Positions 38,629-50,005 are shown, numbered from the stretch's first letter. The stretch is 64,000 bases of DNA from Seriola aureovittata (GCF_021018895.1 NC_079384.1:14399140-14463139); one strand, 5' to 3'. Notes: generated by a model from the letters alone, not told the origin. Made by a program: numbers and translations.

Positions 38629-41600
38629 TTTGAGTTTCCAGCAATACCATACCAGCAACATTACACATAACTGACACCTTCCACCATAGTTGTCTATGTC
38701 TTGGCTGAATCTGAATATGACACAGACATGAAAAAATATTACCATGTTATCAGCTGTATATGGACAGAGTGGTATTTTAGTGATGTATCTGTCAAAAAAA
38801 TAAATCGGATATTTTTTATTATGAAGAGAAATCCATCAAACTGTATGTAGAGAGATACAGGTGCAGTAGCAGCGACGCAGCAGACATGCAGCAGGTGTGA
38901 ACACACGTGTGCGCTTCTCCAGCAGCTCAGCGGCAGCAGCCAGTGTTCCCAGCATGATGCTTATGAACATATGTGTTGGAAATGCTACCGCTGATTTTAC
39001 TGTGTGATTGATCTTTTCAAACAGTGTGCTGTGTTGGTTGTGCTTTTCACACATATTTATTTCTTTACAGGTTGAGAAAGATCAAAAATTCATCCCTTAC
39101 GTTTGGACAGTCATGGTGAGTTCTGCCACATTTAAAAAATGTTTTCTTATCAAAGCCCTTTTCATTTGTGTCCCTCTTTCTCACTGTTCCTTTCATTGTT
39201 CTGTTTTTGTTTCTTGTCTGTTCTCCCCTGTAGAGGTGGCACAATGAATACATTTCCTGGGATCCAAATCAATTTTGTGGAATTGATAATGTTTCTCTTC
39301 CATCTGAGTTTCTGTGGAAGCCAGATCTTACTATTGAAGAAATGTAAGTGTAAATGTATCTGTATACTACCCATAATGACTCTTATGTAAAAGAAGAGTA
39401 AAAGATAAATTAATGAAATGAACATTACTACGATATTTTCACAGACACTCATTACAGTAATGTTGGACAGGACATTGTGTTTTTGATTAGTAGCTGAAGC
39501 ATTTGGATGCTAAAACACTACTTGACATTTATAACAAGTGCTCCCCATTTGAAAGTGCAACATCATTTTTAACACATTCCTGGATGCACGATTAAATTGT
39601 CATTAAGCACGTTTCCATTCATCTGTTTTTATGTGCATTTGTTTATACACAGCCTGAGTGGAAATGCTTTGCCTCCATGTGTTTTCATACAGGACAGAGC
39701 GAGACAAAGCACCTCCGAGTCCTTATCTCACTATCAACGATAAAGGTGATGTTGAAGTCCAGAATGACCAGGTGCTGGTCAGCACCTGCAGGATGCACAT
39801 TTATAATTTCCCCTTCGACATACAGCGCTGCAGCCTCTCCTTCAAGTCTGTCATACACACTGGTGAGAGCACGACAAGTTGTGTTTATAAGAGTTTATTG
39901 TCACATCACTATATCTGGTCTACAAATTTCATCTCCCCCCCAGCCAAGGACATCCGGCTGCAGCCAAGTGACAACTCTTCAGAGGCCACAGAGTGGTCTC
40001 GGGAGGTGATGCGGACCCAGTACGAATGGCTGTTCATCAACATGACAGTCAATTCCAACAACGCCAGCGATTTACTCGGCCAAGACATCATCATTTACAC
40101 TGTGGGTATGAATAGATACAGATGTACTCTGATAGAAACTAACATCAGTCACGCTGTTTGAGCTCAGATTGAGGTAGGCCTAGTTGCACTTGAGTATTTC
40201 CATTTTGCAACTTTAATTTACCAAATGTCGTAGATATATTGTACTTATTACTACATTATATTTATCTGACAGCTGTATTTCTCAGATTGAACATGAGATA
40301 AACTTAAAAATATTCCTAATATCCGCATATATTCTTTTCTATCCTGTCTGTTCTTTGTTCTTCCTTTTCCCTTTCCTTCTCTCTATCCCTCTGTCCTTTT
40401 TTCTGTACCGTTTTTCCTTCGTCCCATTTCTTTCCTTTCTTTCCTCCTCCCTTCCTGTTCTTCCTTCATTTTTTTCTTATTTTGTTCCTTATTTTACTCT
40501 CATCTGAAATATAACAATCAAACCCTCAGTTTTTCTTGAGTGGTTTTGACTGCAGCTCGTGTTATTTGACGTTGGGTTGTGTGCAGTACTTATACACAGT
40601 CAGAGTACTACCTGCAGTAGCTTCGGATCGTTACGCTCCCAGTTTGGAAAATGGGTGAATTACTGCTGTGGACAGGGTCAGCAGAAAACACGCTGCCTAC
40701 CAAAAAAGATTAATCCAGTATCTGTTTAAATTTGCTTTTTATTTTGAATATTTTCATAACTTCATCTTGTCGTTGTTTTCATCATTTAAGGGCTGTTTGA
40801 TGGAAAGATGAAGCAGTGAAAATAATCACAACAAAGCTGCTGCTTTTCCAAAGTGTTAGGGCGCTGATCTGAACCTACTGCAGGTAATACACTGATCATA
40901 CACAAGTACCTGACACAACCCCAGGTCAAATAACCCAAACTATCACTTTAAAGACTCAATCTCTCCCGCAGTGGTGAGCAGATTACCTTGTTGTTGCTGC
41001 AAAGTTTTTTCAGTTGTGTTTCTGGTGTGCAGGAGCAGTTATATCAGTCACCTGAACCTTAAACATCATTTAACAGATCAGCATGAGGAGGAGGTCAACG
41101 CTCTACATCGTCAACTTCATAGTACCCGTCCTGTTCTTCTTGTGTCTGGACTTGGCCTCCTTCCTGATCTCAGACAACGGGGGCGAGAAGCTGAGCTTCA
41201 AGGTCACTGTGCTGCTTGCTGTCACTGTGTTACAACTTATTCTGAATGAAATCCTGCCTTCCTCGTCAAACAGGATTCCTCTTATAGGTAAAGAAGCTCA
41301 GAGTCTTGCCTTTATTGGACTGTATTTCATATGAGTAGTAGAAGCACATATTCTGACTCAATGTTTAGTTATTGGTCCACATTAATGAAGCTGCCTTCTG
41401 CCTCCAGCTGTCTACTGCATTGGGATGTTTGCCCTGATGATGCTCAGCCTTGTGGAGACGATTTTCATCATGTATCTGTTAGAGAAAGACTCTGCATCCC
41501 GAGAGAGTGAGACAGATAAAGACCAAAGCTCGAGTGAGGACTGTAACAAACAGGGCAATGCCAACTTCCTCAAATGTCACGGAGGTGAGACCAGGATCCA

Positions 41601-42879
41601 GGTGCACAAAGTGTCCTTAGGTAGAGATTAGTTGTTACAAAATAAACCCAATAACTGGCGCTAACTGTTGCAGAGCTGACTAAACCACCTGACAAAACCA
41701 GCCTGTTTCTATAAGGAAGTGAGGTAGATAATATGGACTGTGGTCACGACCTGACCTGACTTAACCTCACTGAAGAGCTGTTTAATAATGATGTGAACTG
41801 GGAAGAATTTAAATACCTAAAATTACAAAACGTCATGCTAATAACTTTAGACATAAGTCATGGACAATTATTTCATGAGCAGAAAACACAGTTGATAATA
41901 TGACAAAAGAAAAACATGATACGAAATACAGCAGTGGCAACTAATGGAAAAAAACAGAGAAAAACAGTCGCCACGCTGCCCTGTGTGGAGTATGAAGTCA
42001 GATTTTATCTTTTACAATATGTCCATTTTAAAAGATATTAGGCAAATATAAAACAATCTGCACATTAATCACACAAAATACGGATTGAAGTATATCAACA
42101 TGTCACTGTATTGAGCTGAGTGATTCTCACACAGCACAGGATTATTATTCCCTCTGAACTCTCAGTGAGACCACCGCTCCTACACAGTAAAGCTGCGCCC
42201 CCTGCTGTATGAAATCAGCACGACAGGACCGCTGTCACAGGGAATTTTCATAATAGTGATTTTAATTTTCCATTAGCATCGTATATATTTTTGCTTTAGA
42301 TAAACTTAGTAATGGATTGGCAACTTAAAAGCTATTCTTAAACTTCTTTAACTGTTATGATGTATTGTAGGTATTTTTCTAATAATACATACTTGTTAAT
42401 TGTATTACTTTGAATCTGGTAAGAAAAGAAAAAAACTGTCCTTTCAGAGCTGCACAAACGGACTCAGTGTGTGTGTATCTATGATGGTGATGGTGGACCT
42501 TCGTCTGAACTGCTGTCCGTGGCCAAAGAGGTTAGAACTGGATCGCACTTCATCCTCATCACAAAGGACACACACAAAATACATTTCAAATGTAACAGCT
42601 GTTACAAGCCACAATTGTATTAACAAGTCTAATAAACCTCTCTTGTATCAGAACAGCAGCAAGCTGGTGGAGGAGTCCCACGCCTTGGAGAAGGTTTCAG
42701 ACGAGCTGAAGGAGATGGAGAAAACACTGACTCTGCTCCTCAACAGCAGGAAGGACGAGTTCAAGCCCGGCTACTGGACCAGAGTGGCTAAAAGAGTCAA
42801 CAGAGCTTTCTTTATTTTCTATGTCACAGTGGTCAGTGTGTTTTTAGCTTACATCTTTTTAAAATGGAACAATGCATAG
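36892..42879 (+). CDS. 5-HT3-like Cys-loop ligand-gated channel subunit, array gene 3
   Basis: Ten coding exons: 36892-36955, 38307-38467, 39071-39115, 39234-39343, 39693-39862, 39944-40101, 41077-41287, 41408-41584, 42448-42530, 42652-42879 (1407 nt, 468 residues). Every exon has the same length as in gene 2. Differences from gene 2 lie mainly in the extracellular domain (for example LHLTK instead of LNLTK, which removes an N-glycosylation sequon, and changes around the Cys-loop) and at a few M2/M3 sites (VLQL for VMQL, FALMMLSLVE for FGLMMLSLLE). Exons 9 and 10 encode the same protein sequence as gene 2, and intron 9 between them looks identical. Loop D Trp, Cys-loop, Glu at -1' and 20' of M2, CVC motif and M4 are all intact. 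AATAAA at 44049-44054 marks a likely 3' end. Confidence 0.92.
38590..38627 (+). repeat. (TTA)n microsatellite
   Basis: About 12 TTA/ATT units in intron 2 of receptor gene 3. Confidence 0.95.
40200..41045 (+). other. intron 6 segment of gene 3 absent from gene 2
   Basis: The flanks GAGTATTTC and CACCTGAACCTTAAACATCA are nearly adjacent in gene 2 (30940-30970) but lie about 850 bp apart here. The segment includes a CT-rich tract (about 40330-40470). Gene 4 also has a CT-rich tract in intron 6 (48105-48235), so deletion from gene 2 is the simpler reading. Confidence 0.6.
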
Positions 42880-44054
42880 AGATGGTCATTGCTACATAAT
42901 GAAAACACAATTGAGTAACTGTTTCAATCCAGGTTTATTTGGCACACCTGTGTACCTGTTTTGTTTGCATTGGCCTAGTCACAGTTATACATACGTATTT
43001 GTACGATTGATTCATGTCAAATAAGTGCCTGCGAACCATTCCTCTTTTATGGAGCAGTTTCTACTCTGACAGACGAGAGTTAAATACAAAATACAAGTGA
43101 ATGGAGAAACCACTAATGAGCTGTGATTACTTCCTCTATTCCTGATGCTCCGTCCACTTAAAGGTCAGCACCAACAAGCTGTCTGTTGGTTAATGGTGCC
43201 AATTTGTGGGTTGAATGAACAGAATGCACTTGTTTCCACACAGCCATTCAAATCCTGTCATTTTCAATCGTTTCCGCTGAAGCGGTAACCTCACAGTTCC
43301 ATCAGAGACAGATGGTCACACCAAGGACTGTCAGACAGCAGCCTGCAACACAACACAAGAGCCACAACAATTTCTCTTCCTTATCTAACTTACAAACAAG
43401 CTTTGTCACGCACCTTAGATTGTCCATCCACCACCCCTGGGGAAAAGCGCTGTTAGTGTCAGTTTGGAGACCAGATAACAGTTAGCGGCTCGGCTCCAGC
43501 ACACTGAACAGTGTAAAAATGTTCCTGCAAATGCTGATTACCCAGCCTCCGCCCCACAAATCACAGTAACATCAACTTTCACATCAGCTGTTTGCGCTCT
43601 GAGCACTTAACGGCGGTTTTCTTTTTCATATCTTGCTCTGCGGGAAGAGGCATACATAAAATGATGTGCTCATAAAAGCCTTGATTTCCCACATCTTGGT
43701 TTTAGCAAAGCTGGTGAGGTAATGTGTTTGATGTTGTCCATCTATGTTTAGTTCTTCTGTATATTACATCTCCTTAGGGGCTGTTGATTGCATGTAATGC
43801 ACTGTATAACTTATGACTAGTCTTGTATTGTAAAATTCTACTACATGTCTTTGCCATGTAATATGGACAATGTATCATACATCCTATCATACATATCTCC
43901 ATTCTTGCATGAAAATGTTGAAGATTTTTTAATATATGCCTGCTCTCGCTTGAGCCTACATCACGTCTTATGTACTTAGTTCTTCTGAATAGCAGATCTG
44001 TGATCAGTTCTGTGGACTGGTTTGAAAACATGTATCAGGATCTGTACAAATAAA
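42880..44054 (+). other. probable 3'UTR of receptor gene 3
   Basis: Diverges from gene 2 right after the stop codon, rejoins it at about 43585-43937, and ends with AAACATGTATCAGGATCTG and AATAAA at 44049-44054. Confidence 0.6.
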
Positions 44055-45134
44055 CAACGGTACAAATATACAGTTGTGTTTATGTCATGGATTTTCAAAG
44101 GGCGATTGTGTCTCTAAGTAGTTAGTGATGCATGGTTTAGGGCTATTAAAATAATGATATCATGATAATAGAAAGACATGAACCCTGATTGATTACCTAT
44201 CTTGATTACTTTCTTTAGGTCTTGCAATGATGTTGCCTCCAGCACTGAAAAGTGTGAGGATCCAGGATCCATAAATAACAATGGCCAAGTCATTGTCTTC
44301 TGTTTTTGATTTTTGATTTTTGTCAATAAGCCATGACATTAGGCCAGTTTTCCTCTCACCACCCATAAATATAATAAGTAGAGCTACTCTGCTGACATTT
44401 ACACTTCTCGTCCATATTGAAGAATTATCCCACACAATAAAAGACTTCAACGACTGAACACTATCTGGATGGTTTGGCAAATGTATGCCTGGTTAACTGC
44501 CCCACCTCCACCGTTACAGAGCAATGCACAGCTGCCTCCTCGAGCTTTTCTATGGGACCTTCCAATACTGTCTCCCATGTAGTGGATGAGACAATCAAGA
44601 ATGGGGCTACATGGGCCGCAAATGTGCATTCAGTATTCTTCTAAAACAAGAGACATATTCTCTACTGAGTAACGGATGCCCCACTTCTGAAACATGTTGA
44701 AATTGGGACAGAGCCATAGTGGCCGCCAGGATGCGAAGCAGCAGCATCACGGTGATATGAGGAGTTTGAGCCAGAGCACCTCCAAGACTCTGAATGACAT
44801 GGCTCTCATGGTGGGATCACCAGAGCAGCAGAGTTGTTAGCGCATTAGAAAACATGGGCACAAATCCCCTGAGCAGCAAGTCCCCAGCTGCACTGCTGGC
44901 CTTTACTTATCAACCCTTTATAAATGGGGCCTAATCAGAAAGTGGTACCAAATAAATCCAGTCACCAATCTGGGTTCTGCATGACAAATGAAGGAAGTTG
45001 TTCAGTGCATTTGGTTTGACAGCACAATTAATCTTCCCACAGAGTGGGAGATTTCAGTGGTTCCCATTGTTTTCTGTTAGTGTTTCAACTGTTAGATTAC
45101 TGAGATAAAAAAAAAGAAAAGGGTTTGTCATTTA
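44055..45134. other. intergenic DNA upstream of receptor gene 4, origin unknown
   Basis: About 1 kb not seen elsewhere in the window. It has a few 60-95 codon open frames on the minus strand (44193-44629) that I cannot match to any family. It may be part of an unidentified mobile element. Confidence 0.35.
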
Positions 45135-45161
45135 TTTGTCCAGCCCTCTTCCAGTGTGAGG
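45135..45161 (+). promoter_or_regulatory. conserved upstream block of receptor gene 4
   Basis: TTTGTCCAGCCCTCTTCCAG plus TGTGAGG lies 109-135 bp before the ATG, followed by an AT-rich TATTTTTTATT word. Confidence 0.5.
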
Positions 45162-45269
45162 AAGTGATATTTTTTATTGCAATGTCATAGTCAACATTAC
45201 AGGGAGGACACAGATGCACATTTGCTCGACACACCTCTCAGTGCCTTTGGATTCACTGGTCCTGAACTT

Positions 45270-48200
45270 ATGGTGCCTCTTGGCTTCTTCCTGCTCCTCC
45301 TCACAGGTAAGGTTTCTGAGAGAAGTTTAAGACTAATCAAGAGTAATGTGGACAGAAAACAGATGCCGCTGTTGAATTTTTTTTTTTTAATGCTTCATGT
45401 TGTGAGCTCCACAAAATAACTTCCACCCACCTCCAATGTTCTTGGACAGAGGCAGAAATCTCAGAGACAAACATTTCAGAATCAGGAGAAATAAACCGCG
45501 AGCTATCTGCGTAGCAAGTGCTAAGTGGACCATGAAGCTTATAAGCTTATTACAGTTTATTATGTAATTAAAGAATGACATGCGATGGCAAAAGTGTGGG
45601 ATTGATTTTCTGAATCAGGTGTTGCTTGGTTGATTTTATTAATATGCATTTGATGTTCTATCACAGATGGATCTTAATGGGGAGCCTAATTAGACAAAGA
45701 GGATTGTGAAAATCACTTAGTGGTCAAGTATCTGATAATCCACATGTCTGCCAACATCTGTCCTTGACCACAAGCACTGGGTATTGTTATTACAGTCATT
45801 TGTGAGCTGGTGTGTACTATGGATTGATTTTTTGACTGATTAAAAATTCATAATCCTCATTTGGACAGATGGCTTTTTCTGTTTGGGGATCAACATGGGG
45901 AACTCCTCGGCAACAGAATTAAAAACGGATCATTTGAACTCAAATTGAAACAGTTTTTAAAAATGGTTTTATGGTATTTTTATTGTATCTTTGTAAACTG
46001 TGTTTGATGCTGTTTCGTGTGTATTTTATTCTTGATGTATGTATTTTAAAGGCCCATCATTGCAAATGATGTTAGGCTATTAATGCTCTGGTATGTGGTA
46101 TTTGTTCATGCTCTATACTTGTCACCGTACATATAAACATGAAAATGAAAAAACAATGATATAGTCTGAAGCCGTGGATAACCAGACAAACATACAGAAA
46201 GTGCTACTGAAGTTCAAAATTCAAATAAGGAGTATATCAGTATATTTCAATATTTCTCTTATAATCGAATTGTTAATCATCTCTCTCACACTGAATGTGT
46301 CTGGATGTTTTTAGCTGTGGACGGGGAGTCCTCTGAGAGAGTGTGTGGTTATCAGGATGTTTTAAACTACCTGAACTTAACCAAAGACAATGTGTTCTAC
46401 TTCGCGACCCGGCCTGTTAAAGACCACACACAACCCACTGTGGTATACCTGGACGTTTTGCTTAATGCCATCCTAGATGTGGTAAGTGGTTAAAGCTTTA
46501 ATGTTTCTGATCATTTTTGTTTAAGTCAAGTTTCTGTTATTTACATGGATATCAACAACTTCCCAAAAGATTTTCGATTAATCTGGGAGTAAGTTATTCC
46601 ATGGGCTAAGTGAACTACTTACAATGGATCGTACTGCAACGTAGCCATTTCTAAAGCATTGGTTTTGGCTGTTTGTTGACGGCAGCCAGGTATTGTATTA
46701 CATTAACATTTACTCACTTGGCAGACGCTTTTATCCAAAGCGACTTTCAAGTGATGTTGCTTTAAAATACTGTCTATATGATTACGACTGAGCAGGTTTT
46801 ATGTTGATAACGTTATGTGTTCTCCAAGTGCTTTCTGTTTTACATGCAGTGTTATTTGCTTGTTTATAGAAAGAGATTGACCAGATATTTATTCCGTACA
46901 TTTGGATTACCATGGTGAGTTTTCTTATACTCTACAGCATTTGAATTAATCCTTACTTCTCTCTTACTTCCCCCGCAGACTCACATTTCCCTCATCCTCA
47001 CTTTCATTACTATTCTGTTTTATCTTCTGATGTTTTTTCCTCAATTTCCCCTTTGTTTTCCTCTGTAGCACTGGAACAATCAACACATTTTATGGAATGC
47101 CAGTGAGTTTTGTGGCATTTCCAGTGTTTCTATTCCTGCTGAATTCCTGTGGAAGCCGGATCTCAAAATTAAAGAGACGTAAGTGTATGTTTGTCACCGA
47201 GACAGATTGGCCTGAGTGGTGGCAGCGTGTCCAGCTCCTTTAATACAGCCATGGTGTTTCCTCAAAGCTAAAGGCCTTTCACCCAAGTCCACACCCCTCT
47301 GCTGTCTGCATGCTGTCCAGTTAGAAGAAGCTTTTGTACTTTTCACAGATGTGAAGTTGGTAAGAAAATGATCCTCTGTCTATTGATAGTCCAGTCAAGG
47401 AATTATTTTCTGCAACTTTACATTTGTTTACAAGACGTTAGCTGTCACTATTCATATCCTCATTGTGTCAGTGTTGATGTTTCCTCAGTTGATGTTCTCT
47501 AGTAGAACTATAATACGGGCATGCGTGTGTGTTTATAAACAGTATCTCTGTGTGTCATCATACAGGACAGAAAACGCCTCTCCAAGTCCCCGTCTCACTG
47601 TCATGAATGACGGTGAGGTCTTTCTTCTGAACGACCAGGCGTTTGTCAGCAGCTGCAGGATGCAAGTTTACAAATTCCCCTTCGACATTCAGACCTGCAC
47701 CCTCTCCTTCAGCTCTGTCGTTTACTCGGGTGAGTCAGAGTCACCAGATACAGATACGCCACCAGATAACACCACATACAATACGATCCTTCTTTGTCTA
47801 ACCTGCTAAGAAACCTCACAGTTTTATTTTTATCTCCCTCCTCAGACACGGAACTACAGCTTTCTCATTCCATGAGCTCTTCAGACGCCACGGAGTGGTC
47901 TCACGAGATGATGCAGACCCAGTACGAGTGGCTGTTCATCGACATGACAGTTACCAACAAAACTTTTGAGAGATTTTCGTGGACAAAGGATGTAATCATT
48001 TACACTGTACGTAGCCCTGGCTGCATGTTGTGTTTGTACTGTCCCACAAAAATTAACAGACAGCTTTTCAGATTCAAACATGAGGTCTCGTAACTCATGA
48101 AATATCTTTTCATTTTTTTCTTTTCTGGCTCTCTTCCTTCTTCCTTCCTTTTAATTCTTCTTAATTCTCTTCATTTATTTTTCCTCCCTTCCTTTTATTA

Positions 48201-50005
48201 TCCATATCTTCTTCTTCTTCTTCTGCAGCCTTTCTCAAGTAATTAACATTTAAATCATTTCACAGATCAAAATGAAGAGGAGGTCTGCCCTCTACATCAT
48301 CAACTTCATAGTACCCATCCTGTTCTTCTTGTGTCTGGACTTGGCCTCCTTCCTGATCTCAGACCACGGGGGCGAGAAGCTGAGCTTCAAGGTCACCGTG
48401 CTTCTTGCTGTCACTGTGATGCAGCTTATTCTGAATGAAATCCTGCCTTCCTCGTCAAACAGGATTCCACTTATAGGTAAAACTGATGGGAATGTTGTTA
48501 GTTCTGCAGGTATGGTCATAACCTAAATTAACAAATCTCATTTTTGAACTGAATATGGCTTTAGATTGAAAAGCGATCACCAAGGTAAATACACACCGTC
48601 CTCTGGGGAACATGAATGTTAGTACAAACTTTTATCTCATTCAGCTGTAGTTGTCCTGATATTTAGGCCCAGACCAAAGTGGTGGATGACTCACAGACGC
48701 TGCCATGAGTCGCACCGCCTGCGACTCAGTCTTGCCTTTATTGGACTATACTTCATATGAGTAGTAACAGCACATATACTGGCTCAATGTGTAGACTTGA
48801 ATGAAGCTGCTTTCTCCCTTCAGCTGTCTACTGCCTTGGGATTTTTGGTCTGATGCTGCTCAGCCTCCTGGAGACGGTTTTCATCATGTATCTGTTAGAT
48901 AGAGACTCTGCATCCCAAGAGAGTGAGACAGATGAAGACCAAAGGCTGAGTGAGGACCATGGGGACAAACGAGGCAAAGGCAACTCCCACGACTGTGAAG
49001 GAGGTCAGAATCACTGTAAAAAAGATGTAGTTTATATTTATGTTTATATGGATATACCCAAAGACAAAGGCACACACCTGCAGCCTGTTGCCCCAGCTGA
49101 ACGTAAGTTTTATTGCAAGTTTGAGTGCAGGTTACCACTAAACCCAAAACTTTTCTCACTTTTTTCAGTCGCTTTTGCAGTATGTTGACCCGTCTGGGCC
49201 AAAGGAACGTGGATGCAATAAAGGAACTGGGATGTACTTTACACTTTATATAAACTTAAACATAGCTGGTGCAACAGTCAACTGGTCAATCTGTGCAGAG
49301 GCAAAGAAGCTACTCTGTTGTAATTGTACTGTTACTGTGATGTCCACCTTTAGTTCCCTTCTGAATAATGTGAAACAGGCACGTTTATAACTTACAATAC
49401 AGACTGGCTCCTTATACAACTTTGAATATGCTACAATCTTTTGTGCCTTATATGTCCTTCCAGAAGAGAAGAAGTGGAGTCAGTGTTTATGTGTCCATGA
49501 TGTGTCTGCTGATGAAACGCCAACTGAACTGCTGAAGGTTGGGATTACGTTACACGTTATACGTGCAACACGTGTGATAAAAAAAACAAAACTAACATGG
49601 CATATTATAGAAAAAAGCAAACATGAGTTACAACATGGAGGTAGTTTTTTAATCCCTCATCTTTCTTACTATACTGTACACAAACGTCAGAATGTCAAAA
49701 GCCACAGCTGGTGATGTTGTTTATGTTATTTGGTTCATAATTGCAAGAATTAACCACAGTCTTCAAAACCGCTGTTTCAGGTTAGCAGCAGCCAACTGTC
49801 GGACGTGTCACAGGGCTTTGACAAGCTTTCAGATGACGTGAGGGAGGTGGTGAGAACCCTGAATCTGATCCTCCACAACAGGAAGAAGGAAGGAAAGCCC
49901 GCAGGCTACTGGGCCAGAAAAACCAAAACAATCAACAAAATTTTCTTCATTTTCTATGCCACAGCCTGCACTCTGTTTTTAGTCTGTATGTTCTCCAACT
50001 GGTAG
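45270..50005 (+). CDS. 5-HT3-like Cys-loop ligand-gated channel subunit, array gene 4
   Basis: Ten coding exons: 45270-45306, 46315-46481, 46870-46914, 47069-47178, 47566-47729, 47846-48006, 48266-48476, 48824-49003, 49464-49537, 49781-50005 (1374 nt, 457 residues). Signal peptide MVPLGFFLLLLTG. It keeps NYLNLT, the loop D Trp (PYIWITM), FCGI, FLWKPDL, a Cys-loop around KFPFDIQT, TQYEWLF, M1 KRRSALYIINFIVP, the same M2 as gene 2, M3 LLETVFIMYLL, a CLC motif, and M4 ending FSNW. Loop B reads SSVVYS, again without Trp, but loop C contains Phe and Trp. Donors of exons 8 (GTCAGA) and 9 (GTTGGG) are weak. A repeat sits in intron 7. AATAAA at 50477-50482 fits its 3' end. Confidence 0.9.
46700..46757 (+). 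repeat. SINE-like fragment with GGCAGACGCTTTTATCCAAAG
   Basis: TTACATTAACATTTACTCAC, then TTGGCAGACGCTTTTATCC and AAAGCGACTTTCAAGTGA, is the conserved segment found at the ends of many fish SINE/LINE copies. Confidence 0.7.
48485..48705 (-). repeat. fish repeat, reverse copy, in intron 7 of receptor gene 4
   Basis: CTGATGGGAATGTTGTTAGT, CCTCTGGGGAACATGAATGT and CCCAGACCAAAGTGGTGGAT are the inverse of words in the 25978-26275 repeat and match 58590-58640. Confidence 0.65.

Noticed and set aside
44193..44629. Minus-strand frames upstream of receptor gene 4 as a gene
   Set aside because: No family recognised and no matching splice or start context, so reported only as an unexplained block.
45177..45306. 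Longer N-terminus for receptor gene 4 starting at 45177
   Set aside because: The codon at 45177 is TTG, not ATG; the first in-frame ATG is at 45270 and opens a good signal peptide.
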